This document shows, one piece after another, positions 7,865 through 16,367 of a stretch of 34,660 nucleotides of DNA; position 1 is the first letter of the stretch; each line of letters opens with the position of its first letter. The stretch lies in assembly GCA_964577665.1 (NCBI GenBank), contig CAZOBD010000022.1, positions 1 through 34,660 on the forward strand, written 5' to 3'. The notes below the pieces were generated by a model that saw only the letters and a program-made list of their open reading frames with translations, searched no databases and was not told where the DNA came from. This DNA comes from CAYVTD01 sp964577665. GTDB taxonomy: Bacteria > Bacteroidota > Ignavibacteria > Kapaibacteriales > UBA2268. The position numbers and the translations under genes are program-made.

Positions 7865-7924
7865 TGAATCAAGAAACAGTTCCACTCATATTTAGATTCG
7901 TAGAACATAATATAAAGGAGCATC

Positions 7925-9040
7925 ATGCTGGTAAAAGGAAAGCATTACCGCACTATCTGGGTAGAAGACGGTGATAAAGAAACAGTGAAAATTATCGATC
8001 AGAGGCTGCTGCCACACCGCTTTGAAATAGTAGATCTGAAATCGGTAGAAGATACTGCAAAAGCCATAAAAGATATGTATGTACGCGGGGCGCCGCTGAT
8101 AGGTGCAACTGCCGCCTGGGGTATCTATCTGGCTTGTCTGGAAGCTCCGAAAAGCAGCACGGTACATTTTGAATCTTATTTAAAGCAAGCTTCTTTTACG
8201 CTAAGAAAAACCCGTCCTACGGCAGTTAATCTTTCCTGGGCTTTGGTAAAACAATTACAGACTGTTTACGATGCGGATACAATAGGTGAAAAAATAAATG
8301 CAGCATTTTTCGGAGCCAAAAAAATTGCCGGCGATGATGCCGCTCAGTGCGAAAATATAGGAAAACACGGCGCTTCAATTATTGAAGAGATTTCCGCTAA
8401 GAAAAACGGGGACACAGTCAATATCCTTACTCACTGCAATGCAGGATGGCTGGCGGCGGTAGATTTCGGAACTGCCACCGCTCCGATTTACGAAGCCGCA
8501 AAACGCAGAATAAAAGTGCATGTGTGGGTAGATGAAACACGGCCCCGCAGTCAGGGCGCCAAGCTGACGGCTTGGGAACTTGGGCAAAACGGGATAGATC
8601 ATACATTAATAGCAGATAACACAGGCGGGCATCTGATGCAGCACGGGATGGTTGATCTTTGCATTGTAGGCAGCGACAGGACCACATACACAGGCGATGT
8701 TGCAAACAAAATCGGAACATATTTAAAAGCGCTCGCCGCCCATGACAACGGCGTTCCTTTTTACGCCGCCCTGCCCTCATCCACAATCGACTGGGAAATC
8801 GAAGATGGAGTAAAGGATATTCCTATCGAGCAAAGAGGGGATGAAGAAGTAAAATATGCCGACGGTCTTTGCGGCAGCGAGATAAAGTCAGTACTCATTT
8901 CTCCGTCAGGTACCCGCGCCGCTAATTATGCGTTCGATGTAACGCCGCGGCGGCTGGTAACTGCTCTTATAACTGAAAGAGGGATCTGCCGGGCAGATAA
9001 GGAAGATGTTTTGAGGCTGTTCCCCGAAAAAAAGAAGTAA
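7925..9040 (+). CDS. mtnA: S-methyl-5-thioribose-1-phosphate isomerase
   Basis: The protein converts 5-methylthioribose-1-phosphate to 5-methylthioribulose-1-phosphate in cytosolic methionine salvage. Family motifs are complete: VRGAPLIGATAAWG near residue 58, the catalytic cysteine in ILTHCNAG (C171), ETRPRSQGAKLTAWEL, and the catalytic aspartate in VGSDRTTYTGDVANKIGTY (D251). The loop with D251 reads GSDR where GADR is commoner. The length of 371 is normal. An AAGGAG ribosome-binding site (7915-7920) fixes the start. A second pathway member, mtnX, lies at 15651 on the same strand but not in the same operon. Relatedness to the eIF2B/ribose-1,5-bisphosphate isomerase family is real, but the motifs favour MtnA. 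Confidence 0.93.
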   Translation: MLVKGKHYRTIWVEDGDKETVKIIDQRLLPHRFEIVDLKSVEDTAKAIKDMYVRGAPLIGATAAWGIYLACLEAPKSSTVHFESYLKQASFTLRKTRPTAVNLSWALVKQLQTVYDADTIGEKINAAFFGAKKIAGDDAAQCENIGKHGASIIEEISAKKNGDTVNILTHCNAGWLAAVDFGTATAPIYEAAKRRIKVHVWVDETRPRSQGAKLTAWELGQNGIDHTLIADNTGGHLMQHGMVDLCIVGSDRTTYTGDVANKIGTYLKALAAHDNGVPFYAALPSSTIDWEIEDGVKDIPIEQRGDEEVKYADGLCGSEIKSVLISPSGTRAANYAFDVTPRRLVTALITERGICRADKEDVLRLFPEKKK

Positions 9041-9212
9041 CTCATTTGATTCCATCTTAATTCTTTCAATTTCCAAAAAGTAAATGCCCCGAGAAAATCT
9101 GATTAAAAAAAGAATATCTCGTCCGTCTGTTTTTCCGGCTATTGTAACGAGTGCAGGATATATTTTCATTTTCTCAGTAAAAAATAAAAGATATATATTA
9201 AATTAAATATTG

Positions 9213-9272
9213 ATTTCTTAATAATATTTAATATATTTATGACAGAAAGTAAACTTATTTCTTAATAATATT
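9213..9272. repeat. 16-bp direct repeat upstream of TPR gene
   Basis: ATTTCTTAATAATATT occurs at 9213-9228 and again at 9257-9272, 44 bp apart. The second copy ends 11 bases before the ATG at 9284. The surrounding 9170-9283 is extremely AT-rich and is the likely promoter region for the TPR gene. The repeated boxes could be binding sites or chance in low-complexity DNA. Confidence 0.35.
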
Positions 9273-9283
9273 ATTAAAGCAAT

Positions 9284-10603
9284 ATGGCATCGAACCAGCA
9301 GGAAACATTAGGCGCCGAATCATGGATTGAAAAAGGAGATGAAGCAGTAAGGCAGAATAATCACGCCAAAGCGGCGGAGTTTTATTCAAAAGCAATAGAT
9401 ATTAATCCAAGAGCAGCTTTTGCGTATTTTAAGCGGGGAAATACATATTTAGAATTAAACCGTCTGAAAGATGCACTCAGCGATTTTAACAATACAATAC
9501 TTCTCAATCCGGGTTTTTCTTTTGCATATTTTAAAAGAGGCTCAGTTTTGATGGCACTGCGCCAGTACCGCCGGGCGATAGACGAATTCTCTCAGGCTAT
9601 AGAGCTGAATCCGGATTTTTTATATGCCCACTACAAGCGCGGTTACAGCTTTTACATGCTGAAAGAATTTAAAAATGCCATAGAAGATTTTACAAATACG
9701 ATTAACATCAACCCGACTTATGCCGATGCATATCTCAATCGCGGAAACGCTTTATTCGAGCAAAAGCAGATAGAGGAAGCCATTGAGGATTATACTCGTG
9801 TCATTGATATTGAGCCTCAAAATGAAAGGGCTTACATTTCCCGGGGAATAGCTTACGGCGCTTTAAAAAAGTATGACAAATCAATTCAGGACTATACTAA
9901 TGCCATTGAGATAAATCCCGATTCAATAATGGCTTACAATTATCGAGGACTTGTTTACAGTATCAAGCGGGATTACGCCAGAGCAATAAAAGATTACAAC
10001 AAAGTAATAAACGCTAATCCTAATGAGCCGGAGCTTTACAATAACAGAGGCATTGCGCATTTTGCTCTGAGAGATTTTGAAGATGCCGTCAAAGATTATG
10101 ACAAAGCAATCAGCTTAAGCCCTAAATCTGCTAATATTTATTATAACCGCGGCAACGCATATTATTACATGAAAAATTATACGGACGCACTATTTGATTA
10201 TGACAAGGCTATTGAGCTTGAACCGGAGCTTGCAGCGGCTATGTTAGGCAGAGCTAATGCCCTGTCAGGCATGGGGCAGTTCAAAGATGCCATTAAAGAA
10301 TATACACGCACTCTTACCGTCAATCCAAAACTGGTGCAGGCATATATCGGCAGGGGCAATATGTTCATAAAACTCAAGCACTTCAAAAAGGCGCAGGAAG
10401 ACTTCACTCTTGCCATTGAAATAAGGCCCGATTTTGCTCAGGCGTACCTTAACCGGGGAATGGCTTTCCGGTCAGACGGGAAATATGACGAAGCCGCTAA
10501 AGACTTCAACGAATATTTAAAAAATACTAACAACCGCGGTGCGACTTTCACAAAAGTAAAATCATGGATTAAAAAACTCGGCTACGAACCCGAAATTGAC
10601 TGA
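9284..10603 (+). CDS. Cytosolic protein made of twelve TPR repeats
   Basis: Almost the whole 439-residue chain is twelve consecutive 34-residue tetratricopeptide repeats (about residues 9-420). Each carries the A/S-x-A-Y-x-x-RG opening and an A-I-x-D-[FY]-x-x-A-I-x-[IL]-x-P close (for example AYLNRGNALFEQKQIEEAIE). The spacing is regular enough to predict one right-handed superhelix serving as a protein-binding scaffold. There is no signal peptide, transmembrane helix or catalytic domain. A short basic tail (KVKSWIKKLGYEPEID) caps the last repeat. It is transcribed alone and converges on rho. The partner is unknown. Confidence 0.9.
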   Translation: MASNQQETLGAESWIEKGDEAVRQNNHAKAAEFYSKAIDINPRAAFAYFKRGNTYLELNRLKDALSDFNNTILLNPGFSFAYFKRGSVLMALRQYRRAIDEFSQAIELNPDFLYAHYKRGYSFYMLKEFKNAIEDFTNTININPTYADAYLNRGNALFEQKQIEEAIEDYTRVIDIEPQNERAYISRGIAYGALKKYDKSIQDYTNAIEINPDSIMAYNYRGLVYSIKRDYARAIKDYNKVINANPNEPELYNNRGIAHFALRDFEDAVKDYDKAISLSPKSANIYYNRGNAYYYMKNYTDALFDYDKAIELEPELAAAMLGRANALSGMGQFKDAIKEYTRTLTVNPKLVQAYIGRGNMFIKLKHFKKAQEDFTLAIEIRPDFAQAYLNRGMAFRSDGKYDEAAKDFNEYLKNTNNRGATFTKVKSWIKKLGYEPEID

Positions 10604-10834
10604 CATTATACCCTAAGCAGCATTAACCCAAAATTGTAAATAGAATTATTCATAACCCTTAGAAACCCTATCCCAAAAGGGAAAGGGAGTTAGATTAAAT
10701 TTCTATTCTTAAAGTCCTTTCCCATTTAAGAAAAAGGATTTAGGCAGGGAATCCTCTTCTGATGATTGTTTCGAATAAATCAAAAAAGTATCAGAGAAGA
10801 TATTCAGGCTCTGTAACGATTCTTAACAAAAAAA
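10604..10834. other. Convergent intergenic stretch, no gene seen
   Basis: This lies between the 3' ends of the TPR gene and rho. It contains an imperfect short hairpin (CCCTATCCC/GGGAAAGGG around 10666-10688) and AT-rich sequence. No open frame with protein-like content was found. Confidence 0.5.
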
Positions 10835-10862
10835 TGTCATGCCGAATCAAATCAGCATGACA
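10835..10862 (+). terminator. Hairpin terminator candidate between TPR gene and rho
   Basis: Perfect 8-bp arms, TGTCATGC (10835-10842) and GCATGACA (10855-10862), with a 12-base loop. They are preceded by an A-run, which would be a U-tract when read from the rho side. It could stop transcripts arriving from either direction. Confidence 0.5.
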
Positions 10863-10873
10863 AAATTGCGGGG

Positions 10874-10907
10874 TTGATAAGGCTCCTCTTTTGGAGTGAT
10901 TTATCAA
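10874..10907 (-). terminator. rho transcript terminator candidate
   Basis: Outer arms TTGATAA (10874-10880) and TTATCAA (10901-10907) with inner GCTCC/GGAGT pairing form a long stem 25 bp beyond the rho stop codon. There is no clear U-tract, so it is a stem-loop candidate rather than a textbook intrinsic terminator. Confidence 0.45.
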
Positions 10908-10931
10908 ATCTTGCTTAGTTTAAGATGCTTT

Positions 10932-12383
10932 TTAGCTGTTCATAGACATTATAAAGTCTCTGTTTGTTCTGGTACCTTTTAGCTTATTCAATAGAAAGTC
11001 CATTGCTTCTACGGGATTAAACTCATTCAGCACTTTTCGGAGAACCCAGATACGGTTTAGTTCGTCCTGTTCGAGCAGCCACTCTTCGCGCCTTGTACCG
11101 GAGCGGTTTACATCCATAGCGGGATATATTCTTCTGTCGGACAGTCTGCGGTCGAGCACCAGTTCCATATTGCCCGTGCCTTTGAATTCTTCAAAAATAA
11201 CTTCATCCATACGGCTGCCGGTTTCAATAAGAGCAGTAGCAATAATGGTCAGTGAGCCTCCTTCTTCTACATTTCTGGCTGCGCCGAAAAAACGTTTTGG
11301 TTTGTGAAGAGCATTGGCATCCACACCACCGGAAAGAATTTTACCGGAGTGCGGCACCACAGTGTTGTGAGCTCTTGCAAGTCTTGTGATAGAATCGAGT
11401 AAAATCACAACATCCATTTTTGCTTCCACGAGCCTTTTTGCTTTATCAAGTACCATATCGGCAACCTGCACGTGGCGGTCAGGCGGCTCGTCGAAAGTAG
11501 AAGAAACGACCTCGGCTTTCACCGAGCGTTCCATGTCAGTAACTTCTTCGGGGCGCTCGTCGATAAGGAGCACAATCAGCTTTAGTTCCGGATGATTTTT
11601 TGCTATGGAATTAGCCATCTGCTGCAAAAGAATAGTTTTACCCGATTTTGGAGGCGAAACGATCAATCCGCGCTGACCTTTTCCGACAGGAGAAAGCAGA
11701 TTGACGATGCGCATAGAATACTCGCTCGGACTTATTTCGAGGTTAAGCTTTTCGGTAGGATAAAGAGGAGTAAGATTGTCGAAAATAGTGCGGTCTCTTA
11801 CTTCTGCCGGAGGCATATAATTTACGGAATCTACTTTCAGCAGTGCGAAAAATCTTTCTCCTTCTTTTGGCGGTCTTACCTGTCCGCGGACGGTGTCTCC
11901 GGTTCGCAGAGCGAATTTTTTTATCTGCGAGGGAGAAACGTAAATATCATCCGGAGAAGGCAGATAGTTGTAATTGACAGAACGTAGAAAACCGTAACCG
12001 TCCGGCAGCACTTCCAATACTCCGCCGGATGCTATGAGGTTGTCCACCTGCTTTTCCTTAGGCGCCTGTGTAGTCTGTGCTTCCACGATCTTAACAATAA
12101 GCTCCTGCTTGCGAAGATGCTGAAAATCACTAATACCGAGATTCTTTGCAAGGTTGGTAAGTTCGGCAATTTTTTTGTTTTTAAGGTCGGCTATGTCGAT
12201 TACTTCGCCTTTCTGAGCGGGTTTCAATTCTCCTGTTTCTTCAGCTTCAGCTTCGGATTCGTCCATATCCAATTCTTCGACATCCTGAGGCAGTTCTTCC
12301 GGTCTTGGTTTGGGGCTGCTGTAACTACTCCTTTTTTCATATTTTTTTGATGGTCTTCTCTTGCTGTACTTTCTATCAGCCAT
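10932..12383 (-). CDS. rho: Transcription termination factor Rho
   Basis: Rho is the hexameric RNA-dependent ATPase that unwinds RNA and ends transcription. The 483-residue chain has a 60-residue Arg/Ser- then Glu/Asp-rich extension and a Rho_N helix bundle (about 63-100, ELTNLAKNLGI). A cold-shock RNA-binding domain follows (about 115-190, GVLEVLPDGYGFLRS). The ATPase core has the P-loop SPPKSGKT (about 242-249), Walker B VVILLDSITRLARAHN, and GGVDANALHKPKRFFGAARN (secondary RNA-binding loop region). It ends with the conserved LDRRLSDRRIYPAMD...SGTRREE block. The charged extension is typical of Bacteroidota and relatives and may tune RNA binding. The gene stands alone on the minus strand. 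Confidence 0.97.
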   Translation of the reverse strand: MADRKYSKRRPSKKYEKRSSYSSPKPRPEELPQDVEELDMDESEAEAEETGELKPAQKGEVIDIADLKNKKIAELTNLAKNLGISDFQHLRKQELIVKIVEAQTTQAPKEKQVDNLIASGGVLEVLPDGYGFLRSVNYNYLPSPDDIYVSPSQIKKFALRTGDTVRGQVRPPKEGERFFALLKVDSVNYMPPAEVRDRTIFDNLTPLYPTEKLNLEISPSEYSMRIVNLLSPVGKGQRGLIVSPPKSGKTILLQQMANSIAKNHPELKLIVLLIDERPEEVTDMERSVKAEVVSSTFDEPPDRHVQVADMVLDKAKRLVEAKMDVVILLDSITRLARAHNTVVPHSGKILSGGVDANALHKPKRFFGAARNVEEGGSLTIIATALIETGSRMDEVIFEEFKGTGNMELVLDRRLSDRRIYPAMDVNRSGTRREEWLLEQDELNRIWVLRKVLNEFNPVEAMDFLLNKLKGTRTNRDFIMSMNS

Positions 12384-12771
12384 ATAATACCTCTTCTGTT
12401 TTTAATTTTGATTAGTTATTTAAAAGATTGGTTATTTATTCAGGGTTTACAATTAAAATTTCACAGGTGCCAGAATGATGTTATTTTTTGTAACGATGTG
12501 AAATATTTACGGGTTAAAACGTATTAAAACATAGGATTATTTTATATAAAAGAAAAAAACATTAAAAAAACAACTTTATTTATGATGTTTGCAGTCTGCA
12601 ATGTCAATTTTTCAATAAGAATTCCGTTGTTTCTTTTACTCAGGTCTTAATAATCAAAAAACAGTCCAACCGACGGCGAGCATTAACGATAGTGCAAGAT
12701 AAGTTAAAAATTTATTATTACAAAAATTTTTTTTATTTTGTTCTTTTTTTAATTACAATTATCTTATAAAA
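12384..12771. promoter_or_regulatory. Divergent promoter region between rho and ftsL
   Basis: These 388 bp hold the promoters of rho (minus) and ftsL (plus). The sequence is AT-rich with long T-runs just before ftsL (12728-12750). No tRNA, small ORF of convincing composition, or clear operator is visible. Confidence 0.4.
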
Positions 12772-13077
12772 GTGCATATTGAGGAAAATACAGGGCTTGA
12801 ATCAAAAAAGAAAACTGCTTTGAACAGATGGGCTGTTTTCGGCATTATTTTTTTCTTCGCGGCAATGACTATCGTTTATGTGGATAACTCTATTAAAATA
12901 AATTCTCTTCTGAAGGATATCCACTTACTCGAAAAAAAAGTTCAGGCTGCTAAGCATGAAAACGAAATACTGCGCGCCGAGATAAACCGTCTGGAGGCAC
13001 CGCAGAGAATTATAAGCATTGCCCGCGATAAACTGGGCATGGAAAAGCCATCACAGCCGCCAAAAAAACTGCCCTGA
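12772..13077 (+). CDS. ftsL: FtsL/DivIC-type septum formation protein
   Basis: The 101-residue bitopic membrane protein has a short cytosolic segment, one transmembrane helix (about 21-40, WAVFGIIFFFAAMTIVYV), then a leucine-zipper-like coiled coil (about 45-80). It ends with the RIISIARDKLGMEKP motif shared by FtsL/DivIC proteins. These proteins join FtsB and FtsQ to activate the septal synthase FtsWI. The start is a GTG with no strong ribosome-binding site. The ftsI-like gene begins 16 bp downstream, the classic order in the division and cell-wall cluster. The usual upstream neighbours (mraZ, rsmH) are absent; rho is divergent instead. FtsL and DivIC cannot be told apart safely from sequence; position favours FtsL. 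Confidence 0.75.
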   Translation: MHIEENTGLESKKKTALNRWAVFGIIFFFAAMTIVYVDNSIKINSLLKDIHLLEKKVQAAKHENEILRAEINRLEAPQRIISIARDKLGMEKPSQPPKKLP

Positions 13078-13093
13078 TACTATTTTAGTGCTT

Positions 13094-15226
13094 ATGGAAA
13101 ATATTAACATCAATCAAAACCGGCAGGATAACCCTGAAAAATCGGGAAGGAATGTATGGAAACTATTATTTGTTCTTACGATTATTTTTCTCGGTCTTAC
13201 GGCAATAGCAGTAAAGCTTTTTTTCATACAGTTGGTAAATACTGACGAATTTGAAAAAAAAGCAGAGCTGCAGCAGCGTTCAAAAATGCTGCTGCGGGGC
13301 GAGAGGGGCAAGATATTCGACCGCAAACAGCGCCTTCTCGCTTCAACGATCCGCAGCTACAGCATTGCCGTAGATCCGGTAATGATGAGAAAAGAAGGCA
13401 GCACCGGTAAAATACGTGAGGCTTTGAAAAAAATGCTCGGCATCGGCGATTCTTTGTTTGATGCTAATATTTTGAACGAAGAAGCATCATTTGTATGGAT
13501 AAAACGCGGCCTCTCCACAGAGGCTTATCTGCCTCTGGACAGCATTTCCATACCCGGTCTTATAAAAATACCCGAGCCGCGCAGGAATTATTTTTTCGGC
13601 AGCGAGGGATCACAGATAATTGGCTCCACTAATATCGACAATGTCGGCAGGAACGGTATTGAGCAGACCTGGGACGAAACATTAGCCGGAGACAGCGCTT
13701 ATGTAGTAATGCTTAAAGATGCTTTCGGCAATCTCCGTCCGTCCGTAGAAAGCTATGAAAAGCCGGATACACGCGGCAATTCGCTTGTATTAACCATTGA
13801 CATCGACCTGCAGCGCATCGTTGAGGATGAACTTAAAAAAGGCGTTCTCGAAAACAAGGCTAACTCGGGTACTGCCATAGCAGTTGATCCCAAAACCGGA
13901 GAGATACTCGCCATAGCTTCATACCCGGGATACAACCCGAATAATATTTATCAGGAATCTGTATCGGGAATGAGAATCCGTGCAATAACCGATACTTATG
14001 AACCGGGGTCCACTTTTAAGCTGATAACCGCAGCAGCCGCACTGGAAGAAAGAATACTATCGCCCGGAGACAGCCTCGACGGCATGCAGGGAAAACTCGA
14101 TATCGGCGATTTTGTAATCACAGACGCACACCCTGTCGGAAAGATTACATTTGCCGAAGCTCTGGAGCGCTCCAGCAATGTTATTTTTTCCTCAATTGCA
14201 AACAGTATGCACAAAAATATTTTTCGAAAATATATCCGCGATTTCGGATTCGGCAACAAACTCGGTATTGATGTAATAGGAGAAGTGCCGGGTAAACTAA
14301 AAAAAGCCTCCGATTTTGATGCATCTACAAAAAGATTTATGGGATACGGCTACGGTTTGGCAGTAACTCCCCTGCAGATAGCAATGGCTTATGCCGCTGC
14401 AGCTAACGGCGGAGAACTTATGCAGCCCCGCGTAGTGAAAAAAATTATTTCTTCTGACGGTGAAGTAATTAAAGAATCCAAGCCGAAGACCATTCGCAGG
14501 GTTATTAGCAGAGAAACAGCCGATACTCTTACTAATATGCTTTGCAATGTAGTATCGGGTGAACACGGAACGGCTAAAGCAGCCCGCATTGAAGGCCTCA
14601 AAATAGCCGGAAAAACAGGCACTTCCAAAAAACTTGTAGAAGGAAGGTATGGCTCGGGCAGTTACGTAGCATCCTTTGCGGGTTATCTGCCGGCGGAAGA
14701 CCCTAAGATGGTTATTCTGGTTGTGATAGACAATCCCAAAACTTCCTATTACGGCGGCTCCACAGCCGCTCCCGCTTTCAAAAAAATAGCGCTGAAAGCT
14801 ATGAACGCCTGTCCCTATCTTTTCGATTCCGATGAAAAAGAATATGTTTACGCCTTTAAAAACGATTCGATTTTTGTTCCTAATCTGACTGGTATGCACA
14901 GTGAAAGCGCCGTAAAAATACTGAATAAAGCGGGCTTAAAACTCCATTTGCCCGACACCTGCCCTGAGGGAATCATAATAGAGCAGTCGCTTCCTTACGG
15001 AAAAAAGGCAATGTACGGCTCAGAAATAACCGCCGTTACGCTCGATACTGCCAATGCCTATGACAGGATAAGGAATCTCGACATGCGGGGACTTTCTGCC
15101 CGCAGGGCTTTGGCTTTGGTACAGGCTGCAGGATGCAGCGCAGAGCTGACCGGCAGCGGCATGGTTTATTCGGTTACGTGGAAAGGGAGCAGGCAAAATT
15201 GTAAATGTATTATTAAGTGCAGATGA
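13094..15226 (+). CDS. ftsI: Septal PBP transpeptidase (FtsI-like) with PASTA repeats, probable 3' frameshift
   Basis: The ATG at 13094 is chosen because an in-frame extension back to 13019 would lie inside ftsL. One transmembrane anchor (about 20-42) precedes the PBP dimerisation domain (about 60-230). The transpeptidase then has all three active-site motifs: STFK (S306, K309), SSN (360-362) and KTG (507-509). It cross-links peptidoglycan at the septum. A PASTA domain follows (about 593-655), and a second begins at about 656. The last residues (KGSRQNCKCIIKCR) are Cys/Lys-rich and unlike PASTA. Removing one base in AAAGGG (15182-15187) instead gives KGAGKIVNVLLSADET, a normal PASTA ending that runs on into the repeat and the gap. 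The true C-terminus is therefore uncertain. Confidence 0.9.
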   Translation: MENININQNRQDNPEKSGRNVWKLLFVLTIIFLGLTAIAVKLFFIQLVNTDEFEKKAELQQRSKMLLRGERGKIFDRKQRLLASTIRSYSIAVDPVMMRKEGSTGKIREALKKMLGIGDSLFDANILNEEASFVWIKRGLSTEAYLPLDSISIPGLIKIPEPRRNYFFGSEGSQIIGSTNIDNVGRNGIEQTWDETLAGDSAYVVMLKDAFGNLRPSVESYEKPDTRGNSLVLTIDIDLQRIVEDELKKGVLENKANSGTAIAVDPKTGEILAIASYPGYNPNNIYQESVSGMRIRAITDTYEPGSTFKLITAAAALEERILSPGDSLDGMQGKLDIGDFVITDAHPVGKITFAEALERSSNVIFSSIANSMHKNIFRKYIRDFGFGNKLGIDVIGEVPGKLKKASDFDASTKRFMGYGYGLAVTPLQIAMAYAAAANGGELMQPRVVKKIISSDGEVIKESKPKTIRRVISRETADTLTNMLCNVVSGEHGTAKAARIEGLKIAGKTGTSKKLVEGRYGSGSYVASFAGYLPAEDPKMVILVVIDNPKTSYYGGSTAAPAFKKIALKAMNACPYLFDSDEKEYVYAFKNDSIFVPNLTGMHSESAVKILNKAGLKLHLPDTCPEGIIIEQSLPYGKKAMYGSEITAVTLDTANAYDRIRNLDMRGLSARRALALVQAAGCSAELTGSGMVYSVTWKGSRQNCKCIIKCR

Positions 15227-15650
15227 AACAAACATGATTTGGGAATNNNNNNNNNNNNNNNNNNNNNNNNNNNNNNNNNNNNNNNNNNNNNNNNNNNNNN
15301 NNNNNNNNNNNNNNNNNNNNNNNNNNNNNNNNNNNNNNNNNNNNNNACACCCAAGAGGATGATTATTTGAGAGTTAATGCAAATCAGAGTTTTGAAAGAA
15401 AAAGTACATTCCCAAATCGGAGTTTGGGAATCAGATGCGAATTCCCTCCCTTTGGGGAGGGTTAGGGTGGGGCTTAGAATAAACAATGAAACAAACATGA
15501 TTTGGGAATACACCCAAGAGGATGATTATTTGAGAGTTAATGCAAATCAGAGTTTTGAAAGAAATAGCACATTCACAAATCGGAGTTTGGGAATGAGATG
15601 CGAAATTTTCTCCCTTTGGGGAGGGGTTAGGGCGGGGCTTAAAATAAACA
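15221..15650. repeat. 163-bp tandem repeat array containing the second gap
   Basis: A unit starts at about 15223 (ATGAAACAAACATGATTTGG), is broken by the gap, resumes at 15347, and repeats from 15486. Ignoring the Ns, the period is exactly 163 bp. Each unit holds GGATGATTATTTGAGAGTTA, an AAATCGGAGTTTGGGAAT block, and a G-rich block matching the G-quadruplex pattern (15454-15472 and 15618-15637). It ends in AAAATAAACAATGAAA or a near match. The array fills the whole space between ftsI and mtnX, and its last bases include the mtnX start codon. The unit is also open as a reading frame, but composition and copies elsewhere mark it as noncoding. Confidence 0.9.
15247..15346. other. Assembly gap, 100 N
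   Basis: Exactly 100 N inside the 163-bp array. Flanks GGGAAT and ACACCCAAG join to reproduce the intact sequence seen at 15504-15519, so the gap represents whole missing repeat units or none. Confidence 0.95.
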
Positions 15651-16367
15651 ATGAAAAATATATCCATATTCACTGATTTTGACGGCACAATTACCAAAAA
15701 AGACATCGGAGACGAGCTTTTCAGGAGATTCGGGGAGTTTGAGCCTCACCACACTAAATTTGTAAATGGGTATATTACTATATACGACTATTGGCACATT
15801 GTTTGCAGTAAATTAGACAAAAATATCGGATTTGAAGATATTCGTTCTTTTGCTCTTAAAGCGGAAACCGACAGCTATTTCCCGCGCTTTGCCGAGTTTT
15901 GCAAAGATAATGGCCTAAAGCTCTCTATCGTAAGCGACGGATTCGATGCTTATATTTATCCGATACTTAATAAGCTGGAACTTGGCGGTTTAAGCGTTTT
16001 TTGCAATGAGCTTTACAGGGACGCCGAGAGCGCGTATGTGCCTCATTTTCCGCTGGCAGGCGAATCCTGTACGTGTCCCTGCGCTTCCTGCAAGAGAAAC
16101 GCCGTTCTGACAAGTATCGCCGACGATGACATTGTCGTTTACATCGGAGACGGGCTTTCTGATTTCTGTGCAGCAGAGCATGCTGATATTATTTTTGCTA
16201 AAAAAAAGCTTGCGGCACACTGCAATCAAAATCGAATACCTCATTATCCGTTTACTACCTTTTTCGACGTGCTGAGAATTTTAAAAAAAATACTATCTGA
16301 AAAAACAAGGCTGAAAGGACGCCATCAGGCAAGATTACTGAGAAAAAAAGCTTATGAAACAGAATGA
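15651..16367 (+). CDS. mtnX: MtnX-like HAD phosphatase
   Basis: This is a HAD-superfamily IB phosphatase: motif I DFDGTIT with nucleophile D9 and acid/base D11, motif II SIVSDG, and motif IV YIGDGLSDFCAAEHAD. Best fit is 2-hydroxy-3-keto-5-methylthiopentenyl-1-phosphate phosphatase of methionine salvage, consistent with mtnA in the same window; other HAD-IB substrates cannot be excluded. The cap insert carries a CTCPCASCKR cysteine cluster that could bind metal and is seen in several MtnX-like proteins. The C-terminal 25 residues are basic. The ATG and the bases before it belong to the upstream repeat array, and no ordinary ribosome-binding site is visible. The 3' end overlaps the next gene by 14 bp, which implies coupling. 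Confidence 0.75.
   Translation: MKNISIFTDFDGTITKKDIGDELFRRFGEFEPHHTKFVNGYITIYDYWHIVCSKLDKNIGFEDIRSFALKAETDSYFPRFAEFCKDNGLKLSIVSDGFDAYIYPILNKLELGGLSVFCNELYRDAESAYVPHFPLAGESCTCPCASCKRNAVLTSIADDDIVVYIGDGLSDFCAAEHADIIFAKKKLAAHCNQNRIPHYPFTTFFDVLRILKKILSEKTRLKGRHQARLLRKKAYETE

Noticed and set aside
8906..9169. Minus-strand 87-codon frame (opening MKIYPALVTIAGKTDG)
   Set aside because: It overlaps the mtnA 3' end in antisense and loses protein-like composition there; no homology pattern recognised.
13019..13093. 25-codon N-terminal extension of FtsI
   Set aside because: It lies within ftsL in another frame and is not membrane- or PBP-like; the ATG at 13094 fits the family start.
15377..15676. Plus-strand frame reading NNETNMIWEYTQEDDYLRV twice
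   Set aside because: It is translation of the tandem noncoding repeat. The same DNA at 34400 is not open, and mtnX starts inside it.
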